14,833 nucleotides of DNA from contig JADJCG010000029.1 in the NCBI GenBank assembly GCA_016703335.1, positions 1 through 14,833 on the forward strand. Direction: 5' to 3'. The notes beneath the pieces are model-generated. The model was given only the letters and a program-made list of their open reading frames with translations, was not told where the DNA came from and did no database searches. Made by a program: the position numbers and the translations under genes. The DNA is from Caulobacteraceae bacterium (lineage in GTDB: Bacteria; Pseudomonadota; Alphaproteobacteria; Caulobacterales; Aquidulcibacteraceae). Shown in pieces: positions 1 to 7,039 of the stretch (within the stretch, counting starts at the first letter, position 1; each line of letters begins with the position of its first letter).

Positions 1-179
1 GTCACCTGATCACATTTTCCGAACGGCTGCTTCTCTCAATAGCTGCCGTTGCGCCATCGGCGTAATTGTTCGTCCCCGCTCGTGTAGTGCGGGCAGGAGC
101 AGAAGGCTCACGTACATGACCTCGAATTTGTCTCTGAGGTCCCCGTCCGAACGGAGCCCGCCAACGGCGCATTACTGGC

Positions 180-267
180 GGAAAGCTGACAGGTCAGAAG
201 CCGGCGCTGAAGATGAAAGAGGTCTGGTCGATCCGTGCTCGCTTGGAGCTAAAAAGCGGGTGCGGAT
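180..267 (+). pseudogene. Detached N-terminal part of the tyrosine recombinase
   Basis: In the frame that starts at about 180 the DNA reads GKLTGQKPALKMKEVWSIR and then ARLEL, which resembles the leader of small alphaproteobacterial integrases. Two single-base losses separate it from the catalytic frame. One is in the A run at 251-255 (six A would keep the frame through KKRVR). The other is at 264-265, where a third G would give the expected Asp before LALFNLAIDSK. The true start is unclear; the ATG at 213 is one option. The frame assignment is read from the sequence; the family comparison is from memory. Confidence 0.5.
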
Positions 268-756
268 TTGGCCCTGTTCAACCTCGCGATCGACAGCAAG
301 CTTCGCGCTTGCGACCTCACACGCCTTAAGGTGGAGGATGTCGCGGCCGGCGGCGAGGTGAAGACACGTGGCATCATTGTTCAGAAGAAGACCGGCCGGC
401 CGGTGCAGTTCGAGATCGTCGAGCAAACGCGCAACGCCGTACTAAACCTGATGCGGCGCGAGAACTTGCGTTCGGGCGACTACCTGTTTCCGAGCCGGCT
501 CGCGAAGTCACCTCACCTCTCGACCCGCCAGTATGCGCGCATCGTTCAAGGCTGGGTTGCGTCGATCGGCCTAAATCCCGCGACGTACGGCACGCATTCG
601 CTGCGTCGCACGAAGGCTGCTTTGATCTATCGGAAGACGGGCAATCTGCGGGCCGTGCAACTTCTCCTCGGGCACACAAAGCTTGAAAGCACCGTGCGAT
701 ACCTGAGCGTGGAGGTGGACGACGCCATCGCCATTTCTGAAGGCGTAGATCTTTGA
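268..756 (+). CDS. Tyrosine recombinase / phage-integrase family, catalytic domain (5' end frameshifted)
   Basis: Site-specific recombinase of the lambda-integrase superfamily, which cuts and rejoins DNA through a 3'-phosphotyrosine intermediate. From the TTG at 268 the 162-residue frame holds the whole catalytic set: first Arg at R13 in KLRACDL, beta-hairpin Lys in QKKTGRP (about K40-41), H110-S-L-R113, His136 in LLGHTKLEST, and nucleophile Tyr145 in VRYL. It is far shorter than phage integrases (350-400 residues) and matches the small, roughly 200-residue integrases common in Alphaproteobacteria, which have no full arm- or core-binding N-terminal domain. About 30 N-terminal residues lie upstream in other frames (see 180-267), so the TTG is probably not the natural start. 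It may be a decayed gene or an intact gene with two sequence errors. Its location beside signalling genes and facing tRNA-Val suggests mobile or accessory DNA. Confidence 0.85.
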   Translation: MALFNLAIDSKLRACDLTRLKVEDVAAGGEVKTRGIIVQKKTGRPVQFEIVEQTRNAVLNLMRRENLRSGDYLFPSRLAKSPHLSTRQYARIVQGWVASIGLNPATYGTHSLRRTKAALIYRKTGNLRAVQLLLGHTKLESTVRYLSVEVDDAIAISEGVDL

Positions 757-764
757 GCGCTGCG

Positions 765-791
765 ATGGCCGGTTCCGCGCGAGCCGGCCAT
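765..791 (+). terminator. Hairpin after the recombinase gene, possible terminator
   Basis: ATGGCCGGTTC at 765-775 pairs with GAGCCGGCCAT at 781-791, an 11-bp stem with one G-U pair around a 5-nt loop. It starts 8 nt after the recombinase stop codon. The following bases (TCGTTCGC) are only weakly T-rich, so intrinsic termination is plausible but not certain. Confidence 0.45.
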
Positions 792-913
792 TCGTTCGCA
801 ATCGGGCGGATGACTCACGTTCGCCGAACGCGCCGACAGCAGTTGCTTAACTCCGGATTAAACCCACTGCAGATATCTGCCTCCCCGGTGGCCCGGTGCC
901 ATCAGGGGATGTC

Positions 914-1972
914 ATGGCAGATGAACTCGCTCGCTTTCGAGGCGACACGGGCCTCTCGCTCGCGCGAGCAACGGTTGATGAACTGGCCGCGCGCGCGGTT
1001 CCGACGAGTCCGTCAAACTATGAGATATGGATTGCCCATGCGACTGGCGCATACCCAGATCTCAGCCGAGAAATTGAGCTGCGCCGGCTGCGAGGGGAAC
1101 CGTTCACGGACGAAGTCAACACTGACCTATTTGAGCGCTATTTCGCCAAGACGCGCCTATCGGCCCAAATGGTCGAAGCAAGCGCGGGCATCGCGCGCGA
1201 ACTTGAAGGCGTCGTCTCAAGTCTGCGTGGCGCGGGCGTGCAGGCGGGAAGTTACGCTGGCGAACTGGAATCGGCGTCGCAGCGAATGGACGTCGGCCTA
1301 GCGCCTTCAGATTTTCGAGCGATCGTGGCGCGCTTGGCGGCGACAACCCGCGAAATGGCCGCGCACAACCGCGATCTCGAAAAAAAGATGGACGTTTCAT
1401 CCCGGCAGATGGAGGCCCTGCAAACGACGCTGCAGAATGTCCGAATTGAGTCCCTGACGGATGGCCTGACCGGTCTCGCCAACCGCAAGCACTTTGACGA
1501 GACCCTGAACGCTCGATTGGCCGAAGAGCAGGCCGATCACGCGGGGCTCTGCCTCCTACTCTGCGACATCGACCACTTCAAACGTGTGAACGACACGTGG
1601 GGGCATCAGATTGGAGACCAAGTCATCCGCTTCGTCGCCACCGTGCTCCGCGCGCAAGTGGAAGGCGATTTTCTCGCGGCGCGATACGGGGGCGAGGAGT
1701 TCGCCCTGATCATGCCGCGCACGAAACTCGCGGCGGCTGCCGAGATCGCTGAACGCATACGCACCACAATCAAGGCCAAGACGTTGTCACGCAAATCGAC
1801 CGGCGAGATCCTCGGCCGTGTAACAATATCACTAGGCATTGCCTGCCACACCACTGGCGAGGACGCAGCAACGCTCATCGGCCGCACTGACGCCTGCCTT
1901 TACCAGTCAAAACGCACAGGCAGGGATCGCGTCACAGCCGGCGGTAGCGTTAGACCGGCATCCGCGGCCTAG
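914..1972 (+). CDS. Diguanylate cyclase (GGDEF domain)
   Basis: Predicted soluble enzyme condensing two GTP into cyclic di-GMP. I chose the ATG at 914 because AGGGG lies 5 nt upstream; a GTG at 896 would add six residues. The protein is 352 residues. The N-terminal half (to about residue 140) has a pattern seen in alphaproteobacterial cyclases (SPSNYEIWIAHATGAYPDL). A helical, probably coiled-coil stretch follows at about 140-180. The GGDEF domain begins at DGLTGLANR (D183), continues with CDIDHFKRVND, and has the active-site signature RYGGEEF with GGEEF at 259-263. The domain therefore looks catalytically competent. The inhibitory I-site (RxxD nine residues before GGEEF) is not conserved; Glu and Phe occupy the Arg and Asp positions. 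No membrane segment or EAL domain is seen. The sensor kinase gene lies downstream on the same strand after about 250 nt. Confidence 0.9.
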   Translation: MADELARFRGDTGLSLARATVDELAARAVPTSPSNYEIWIAHATGAYPDLSREIELRRLRGEPFTDEVNTDLFERYFAKTRLSAQMVEASAGIARELEGVVSSLRGAGVQAGSYAGELESASQRMDVGLAPSDFRAIVARLAATTREMAAHNRDLEKKMDVSSRQMEALQTTLQNVRIESLTDGLTGLANRKHFDETLNARLAEEQADHAGLCLLLCDIDHFKRVNDTWGHQIGDQVIRFVATVLRAQVEGDFLAARYGGEEFALIMPRTKLAAAAEIAERIRTTIKAKTLSRKSTGEILGRVTISLGIACHTTGEDAATLIGRTDACLYQSKRTGRDRVTAGGSVRPASAA

Positions 1973-2225
1973 GCGCGCTCAACAGTGTCACGCGCCAAGG
2001 ACTTACGAACGCACCTCATCTACGACATTACACGCCACGCCTCACGCGTTGTGTCTGTCTGATTTCGTTCGGCCGGCAGGTCCTTGCCAGGGTTGATGCT
2101 GACGCCGCCACGCCGAAACCGTAGGCGACGCTTCACAAATCGCATGTAAACATTGAGCTTGGTCGTTGCCAGATTTCTTGCCCACGCCTTAGTGGCGCAG
2201 CCAATTGGCTTCGCGCTGGGAAAGC

Positions 2226-4004
2226 ATGTCGATTCATCCACAAACCAAGGCCGCGAGAGCCATTGAGCTCGCGCTGCTCCAATTCAACCAAAGGTCCTGG
2301 AGTGATCATTTCATTGCGCGACTAGCGGCCATAGGTGTGTCGTCGCTCTTCGTGTGGACGCTTGTTGGACCCCGATGGGGTGCCTTCATTGCAGCTTGTG
2401 CTGTTGTCGGCTTCTTCTGGGACACCTACGCCACACGGGTTCTGCACTCCACCATCGCAGAATTTGCTTCATTCGACGTCGCACAGGCTCGCACTAAGCG
2501 TGCATCTATGATTGCAATCGTAGCGGTCGGCAGCGCCATTTATTGCCTGCCCTACGCCATCCTTGCTCTCGCGCCTCCGCCCGGCGCTATCCTCGGCATG
2601 ATCTTCGCGACCGGGGCGATGTCACTCATCATCGGTCAACACGTGCTGACACAATCAATGTCACTGTGGACATTGCCAACTCCGACCTTCGCGCTAGCGG
2701 CCAACGCCATGACACTTGCCCCCGGCTGGCCCGGAGTTGGGTGCGCGGTGTTCGCCTTGATCGCGGCAGCCAATGCTTACGCTCTCGCCACCGCCGCGTG
2801 GCGAGCATCCCAGGACCTCATTGAAGCACAACTCGAGTTAGAAGAGGCAGCCGCTGGGCTCGATCGGCAGGTGACAGCGCGCACGCGCGACCTTGCCGCC
2901 GCCGTGGAAGAAGCTCGAGCCGCAAACGAACAAAAATCTGCTTTCTTGAGCGCAGCGAGTCATGACCTCCGCCAGCCACTCCAAGCGGCGACCGCGTACA
3001 TGGCCGTGATTGAGTCGAGAGCAGAGGCTGACATCAGCGCCATTGCCACAAAGGCGCTCACCGCGCTCGATGTGACCAATGATATTCTTGGGTCGCTCCT
3101 GGATGTCTCACGCCTGAATGCAGGGGCGGTGGAAGTGCGAACCCGGGATTTTGCAGCAGACGGCCTCCTGGCCCGCCTAAGGTTGCAGTTCGAAGGTGCG
3201 GCTGCAGCAAAAAAGGTTCAGCTGAACTTTGCTTCTTCTTCGCTAACGCTTCGCTGCGACCCGGATTTGCTCGAGCGAATTGTTGCAAACTATGTGGGGA
3301 ATGCAATTCGCTACACTGAAGTCGGCGCCGTCGAAGTAAATTGCGCGCCGCGTGGTGGATTTGCGCGATTGTCCGTGCGCGACACAGGCATAGGGATTCC
3401 CAGTGACAAACTGGCCTCAATCTTTGACGACTTCGTGCAACTGAACAACGTTGCTCGTTCAAGATCGAATGGCTACGGGCTTGGGCTGTCGGTCGCAAAG
3501 CGTGTTGCCGAAGTCATCAGTTGCAAGATTGGTGTCGAATCCGAATTGGGCAACGGTTCCACATTTTGGGTCGATGTACCAATCACCAACACCGCGCCCG
3601 CACCACTTGAACTGGTCGGCGCCAAGTCCTCGCCGCCTCGGTTTGTTCATGTCCTCCTGGTCGAAGACGACGAGATGGTGGCTTCGGCTACAATCCTTGC
3701 GCTTGAAGACGAGGGCTATAAGCCAAAGCACGTGGCTTCTATGCAAGAAGCGCTTTCGGCGATCACACAAGGATACCGACCGGAGGTAATCCTCTCCGAC
3801 GTTCGTCTTCCAGACGGATACGGCCCTGACTTGATCTCCAAGTTGCGCATGGAGCTGTCGTCTAACACACCAGCAGTTCTTCTCACCGGCGATACAGTCT
3901 TGGGGAAAGCGGAAGCCGATCGCATAGGCATCCCGATTCTCCGCAAGCCGGTCACGCCGCGTGTCCTCTTCGAGATGCTCAACAAACTGAACGCCATTCA
4001 GTAG
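2226..4004 (+). CDS. Membrane hybrid sensor histidine kinase/response regulator
   Basis: Predicted inner-membrane two-component protein of 592 residues. The ATG at 2226 has GGGA 4 nt upstream; a TTG at 2205 is an in-frame alternative with a poorer context. Residues about 30-190 are hydrophobic and form roughly five or six membrane segments with little periplasmic material, so any signal is probably sensed within or near the membrane. A coiled coil at about 195-235 leads to the HisKA domain with H-box ASHDLRQPLQA (phosphoacceptor H246). The ATPase domain has N359 in NYVGNAIRYT, DTGIGIP at 386-392 and GYGLGL at 416-421. A C-terminal receiver domain starts near 475, with acidic EDDE (480-483), phosphoacceptor D525 in SDVRLPDG, Thr in LLTGD and K577 in RKPV. 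There is no DNA-binding output domain, so the receiver probably passes phosphate on or tunes the kinase. No cognate regulator gene lies beside it. Confidence 0.92.
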   Translation: MSIHPQTKAARAIELALLQFNQRSWSDHFIARLAAIGVSSLFVWTLVGPRWGAFIAACAVVGFFWDTYATRVLHSTIAEFASFDVAQARTKRASMIAIVAVGSAIYCLPYAILALAPPPGAILGMIFATGAMSLIIGQHVLTQSMSLWTLPTPTFALAANAMTLAPGWPGVGCAVFALIAAANAYALATAAWRASQDLIEAQLELEEAAAGLDRQVTARTRDLAAAVEEARAANEQKSAFLSAASHDLRQPLQAATAYMAVIESRAEADISAIATKALTALDVTNDILGSLLDVSRLNAGAVEVRTRDFAADGLLARLRLQFEGAAAAKKVQLNFASSSLTLRCDPDLLERIVANYVGNAIRYTEVGAVEVNCAPRGGFARLSVRDTGIGIPSDKLASIFDDFVQLNNVARSRSNGYGLGLSVAKRVAEVISCKIGVESELGNGSTFWVDVPITNTAPAPLELVGAKSSPPRFVHVLLVEDDEMVASATILALEDEGYKPKHVASMQEALSAITQGYRPEVILSDVRLPDGYGPDLISKLRMELSSNTPAVLLTGDTVLGKAEADRIGIPILRKPVTPRVLFEMLNKLNAIQ

Positions 4005-4888
4005 CGAACGTGGTTGTGCTGCAGTGCTACCGACAGGAGGTCGTGCCAATTTCTACGAGCGGCGTCGTCCTCCCAACGTCGCAATTGGGCCAATCTCCGT
4101 CGTCGCGACAATACCTTACCAACGGCGCGAATGGGGACCCATTCCAGTCATTGGCCTCGTTCGCAAATGGCCAGTCCCTGCCCTCGCGCCACAAGATTTC
4201 GAATGGCTCGAACGGAGCACATATTGGACTGAGCGAACTTCTCCGCGCGATACGGTCGACCAGATCGCGGACCGCGCGAAGACCAAGATGGCGAACTGTA
4301 TCTGCGTTTAGGTTTGAGTGTGACGTGTTCAGCGAAAAAAGCCGCCCTTTCCGCCTCCCGGTCTGGGGTTTAGCCCCCGGAAGCTGCTGACCAGGCAGAG
4401 CGCTTGCACGCCGCGTACTATTCCCTTTCCGGCTCACGCCGCCGATCGTTGTCCCCGACCGTCGCCCGCGAGCTTTTTTCGGCGCTCGCCGCAGCTGGCG
4501 TCGGTTCGAGGGGTCAGCCCGAATGACGACGCCAGCGCTTCCTCGACCGTTGACCCGGTTCTGCCGGGTTACCGTGCAGGCTCCGGGAAGGAATGGGCGC
4601 ACCTGAACCCGGATTTTGGTTTCGCGTTTTTAAGTTCGGAACGCGCAACGATGGGCGACACAGCACAACATCGAGCGAGCGCGTCCGACTGACCGAGAGG
4701 CACGATCTGCCGTAGCGCGACTTGCACCGACATCGACGGCGGGGACTGTCGCCACAGACCCGCCGCTTCATCCCAAGATATCGCGCTCGCCAAGCGCGCG
4801 GGCTTCAGCGCGCCGCCGCGCACTGAACACCTCACACGTTTGCAGCCATGTAGATTGTCTCTCGATTTCGGCAGTTGCAGGCAGAACG
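4005..4888. other. Gene-poor stretch with short inverted repeats
   Basis: No recognisable gene in about 880 nt. Open frames exist on both strands (for example 4024-4311 plus and 4027-4602 minus), but none shows a family motif or convincing ribosome-binding site. A 40-codon plus-strand frame at 4593-4715 (MGAPEPGFWFRVFKFG...) follows GGGAAGGA, which sits very close to its ATG; I could not assign it. Structure visible: GAATGGG-GA-CCCATTC at 4129-4144, ATTGG-G-CCAAT at 4084-4094, TGGCC/GGCCA at 4152-4156 and 4169-4173, CCAGTC repeated at 4144 and 4171, and GCGAGC/GCTCGC at 4468-4489 with six T in the loop. It could be eroded accessory DNA. Confidence 0.5.
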
Positions 4889-5377
4889 ATGCGACCGGTG
4901 CTCGATCACTGTTTAAAGATTGATCTCGCTGAGCCGGCGATCAGGCGCATCTTCAGCCACACAAGCCAGGGCGAATTGCGATGGAGTCAGGGCGACACGA
5001 ACATCGCCTCGATTGCATATGTGTGGACCGGCGGCGTGCTGATCTTGCGCTATCGCGCTGCCGGCATCCGCATGAGCAACGTGACGATCGAAAAGACCGT
5101 CCTGAACTACGGCGGCGTCCGCCGCTGGTTTCGCTGCCCGATATCCAACACGCGTGTGCGGGCGCTGATCCTGCCGCCGGACGCGACGCGCTGGGCGGGC
5201 CGCCGCGCCCACGACGCCTGCTACGCCAGCCAAGTCGAAACGCGCCGCTGGCGCCGCGGTTGGGGACAGCTGCTCCACGCCATCCGCCGAAGCGATGACC
5301 AGACGCGCCGCAACGCGGTTCGTCGCCTACGCCGCCGCGAACGCTTCGGTGATGGACGTCGTCGACGCGATGGCTAA
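4889..5377 (+). CDS. Hypothetical protein, degenerate zinc-ribbon-like family
   Basis: A 162-residue protein of unknown function. Its middle part follows the pattern of an unnamed proteobacterial family: a beta-rich segment (ASIAYVWTGGVLILRYR), then NYGGVRRWFRCP, then LILPPD, then a region ending CYASQ. In family members I recall, the segment after LPPG carries a Cys pair (FxCRxC) completing a zinc ribbon. Here those positions read WAGRRAHDAC, so at least two metal-binding Cys are missing. This suggests a non-zinc variant or an eroding copy. The last 45 residues are Arg-rich and low in complexity, and may be an extension or an out-of-frame tail. The family link is from memory of the motif pattern, not a search. 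The ATG at 4889 has only a weak AGGCAG upstream. Confidence 0.6.
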   Translation: MRPVLDHCLKIDLAEPAIRRIFSHTSQGELRWSQGDTNIASIAYVWTGGVLILRYRAAGIRMSNVTIEKTVLNYGGVRRWFRCPISNTRVRALILPPDATRWAGRRAHDACYASQVETRRWRRGWGQLLHAIRRSDDQTRRNAVRRLRRRERFGDGRRRRDG

Positions 5378-5577
5378 GGCCCGATCTCTGCCCCTAATGC
5401 GCCCTCAGCGGCCTGCGAAGCCCGCCAAGAGGCTTCGACGCGTTTGCTGGTCCTGGGGTGTCGACGATGATCGGGCTCCTCCAATGCGCGGGCGCGTCCC
5501 GGCGATCAGCGGCTTCCCGCCGCCGCCCTGAGCGCTGCGACATTTTGACATAAAGCACCATCACGACGCCGGCGATT

Positions 5578-5600
5578 GCTGTACCCGGGCTGTACCCCGG
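5578..5600. repeat. Short tandem repeat with small hairpin
   Basis: GCTGTACCCGG (5578-5588) is followed directly by GCTGTACCCCGG (5589-5600), two nearly identical units. The same bases form a small hairpin, CCGGG/CCCGG around CTGTAC. It lies about 45 nt downstream of the 3' end of tRNA-Val. No function is assigned. Confidence 0.4.
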
Positions 5601-5644
5601 CTTCTTCATCGCGCCGGCGTTTGGCGAAAAACCCCAATGAAAAC

Positions 5645-5719
5645 TGGTGGGCAGTGAGGGGATCGAACCCCCGACCCTCTCCGTGTAAAGGAGACGCTCT
5701 ACCGCTGAGCTAACTGCCC
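5645..5719 (-). tRNA. tRNA-Val (anticodon TAC)
   Basis: The minus strand folds as a complete cloverleaf. Acceptor GGGCAGT pairs with ACTGCCC, followed by A and an encoded CCA. The D-arm is AGCTCAGCGGTAGAGC. The anticodon stem TCTCC/GGAGA encloses loop TTTACAC, so the anticodon is TAC and reads GUA. The T-arm contains GGTTCGATCC. The first 10 nt overlap the end of the channel gene. No separate promoter is obvious upstream, so it may be processed from the GFA-channel transcript. Confidence 0.97.
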
Positions 5720-6530
5720 TCTGCCTGCTTCGGCTTTGGGGGCACTCCTCTGGCCTTACGCGTGCGTCCGCGCAAGGGCGCTGTGAGCCGGTCTCCGCAC
5801 GCCTTGCAAAATTTTGCATCGGGATCGTGCCGGTCGAGCCCGCACGCTGAGCACGCCATAATATTTTGCGGCGGCGAAAACACCTTCTGCGCAATCGAGA
5901 AGAACAAGCTGATGCCAGTCAGCATAAGCGCGACGGAGAACAGTCGCCCGAGGGCCGAATCTAACGAGATGTCGCCGTAGCCCGTCGTCGTGAGCGACGC
6001 GACCACGAAATAAATCGCATCGACGAAGTTGTTGAGCTTCGGGTGATCGCCAATGAACAGCGCTTGCGTCAGGCCAGCCGTCAGGAAGATGAACGTCACC
6101 AGCGTGATGATCGACTTGGTCACGTCCTCAACGTGCGTGTCATCGAAACGCCCGCGCGCAAGCACGTTCCAGAAGCGCTCGCTCTGCACCACGCCCCAAA
6201 GCCGCAAAATACGCAGGAAACCCCAATTCGCGAGAAACGCCGGAAACAACATCGTCGCCAAAACGATGAGATCGACCCATGTGACCGGGTACTTCAGCCA
6301 GCGCTTGAAACTGCCGAGCGCAAAAGGCGGGCAAAAAGATCAATAGCCAGAAAACCTGCAATCGCCGCGTCAACGATCCAGAACCACGGCAAATCTTGGA
6401 TGAACTGTCCGACGATGAAGAAGCCAATGATCAACAAATCTAGGACGAGCAGCAGTCCTTGAAAGCGGACGGCGCTCTGCGTGTGACCATAATAAAGCGC
6501 TCGCACGCGCGAGCGAGCACGCGACCTCAT
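5710..6530 (-). CDS. K+ channel (voltage-gated-like) with C-terminal zinc ribbon, frameshifted
   Basis: Predicted inner-membrane ion channel of about 273 residues once the frame is restored. The N-terminal frame (6530 down to about 6321) has two membrane helices (FQGLLLVLDLLIIGFFIVGQFI, split here as FQGLLLVLDL + LIIGFFIVGQF, and IVDAAIAGFLAIDLFARLL). A single missing G near 6320-6321 (TTGCG for TTGGCG) shifts the frame. It continues as LGSFKRWLKYPVTWVDLIVL, then a weakly charged S4-like helix RILRLWGVV, the pore with the K+ selectivity filter TTTGYGD, and a last helix. The cytoplasmic tail carries CSAC...CKAC, a zinc-ribbon-like pair of CxxC motifs about 11 residues apart, then a basic end. 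The ATG at 6530 overlaps the GFA stop by 4 bp (ATGA), implying coupled translation. The stop codon at 5710-5712 lies inside tRNA-Val. Substrate preference for K+ is from the filter; the role is inferred. Confidence 0.85.
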
Positions 6531-6991
6531 GAGCCCTGACGGCTTTCCATCTTGGCGAAAAAAGCTTGCGCCTTCGGATCATCGCCGCCCGTCGTTTCGC
6601 TCGGCACGTCCTCGCAGAACTTCACCCAGCCAATGCGGCCTTCCGCGCCGTATTGAATGATGATCGGTGCGCTGTCGGGATCATCCATCGAACCGATGGT
6701 CACGTAGAACCGGGCCTCCGGCATGTCGTAGCTGAACGACAAAGGCGTGCCGCAATCGCGGCAATACGCGCGGCGCGCGAGATTGGAACTGGCGAAGATC
6801 GCGGGCTCACCCTTCGTCCACGCGAACTCGCTCTTCGGCCCACCCGCCAGCGCGGCAAACAAACCACCAGTGGCGCGTTGGCACATCCGGCAATGGCAAA
6901 CATGTGAGTTTTGCGGCGGGACGTAGAGCGCGTAGCGCACCTTGCCGCACTGGCAGCCACCTGTGGCGACTGGCGTTTTGACTTCGCTCAT
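6527..6991 (-). CDS. GFA / CENP-V family zinc protein
   Basis: A 154-residue protein of the glutathione-dependent formaldehyde-activating enzyme (GFA) family, beta-tent zinc proteins. It has the expected Cys set: GGCQCG (C13, C15), CHCRMC (C32, C34, C37) and YCRDCGTPL (C77, C80), which in the family bind two zinc ions. Many members do not act on S-hydroxymethylglutathione, so formaldehyde detoxification should not be assumed; no formaldehyde dehydrogenase gene is nearby. The start at 6991 gives the usual family length, but no strong ribosome-binding site is seen. Its stop overlaps the channel start (ATGA), so the two are probably one operon. It diverges from the CoA-transferase gene with 48 nt between starts. 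Confidence 0.88.
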   Translation of the reverse strand: MSEVKTPVATGGCQCGKVRYALYVPPQNSHVCHCRMCQRATGGLFAALAGGPKSEFAWTKGEPAIFASSNLARRAYCRDCGTPLSFSYDMPEARFYVTIGSMDDPDSAPIIIQYGAEGRIGWVKFCEDVPSETTGGDDPKAQAFFAKMESRQGS

Positions 6992-7007
6992 GGGGCCGCT
7001 CTACCAC

Positions 7008-7022
7008 CGCCATGCGATGGCG
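7008..7022. promoter_or_regulatory. Palindrome between divergent genes, possible operator
   Basis: CGCCAT-GCG-ATGGCG is a perfect inverted repeat with 6-bp arms and a 3-nt spacer, lying centrally in the 48-nt gap between the GFA and CoA-transferase start codons. Its position suits a dimeric regulator acting on both genes, but no regulator gene is adjacent and short palindromes arise by chance in GC-rich DNA. Confidence 0.3.
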
Positions 7023-7039
7023 CAAGCGAGAGACGGCGA

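Noticed and set aside
10..117. Minus-strand 35-residue frame at the left edge
   Set aside because: Too short and without recognisable motif; a vague likeness to recombinase tails is not enough.
2020..2241. Minus-strand 73-residue frame between the cyclase and kinase genes
   Set aside because: No motif or start signal; it runs into the kinase start on the opposite strand.
4913..5278. Minus-strand 121-residue frame opposite the zinc-ribbon-like gene
   Set aside because: Ala/Arg-rich composition typical of the antisense of a GC-rich gene; the plus-strand frame has family-like motifs.
5394..5611. Minus-strand frame starting MKKPGYSPGTAIAGVVMVLYVKM
   Set aside because: No ribosome-binding site, the hydrophobic stretch is short (about 11 residues), the rest is low in complexity, and no family is recognised.
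6911..7039. N-terminal extension of the CoA-transferase
   Set aside because: It overlaps the 5' part of the GFA gene in antisense, and family homology begins at the ATG at 7040.
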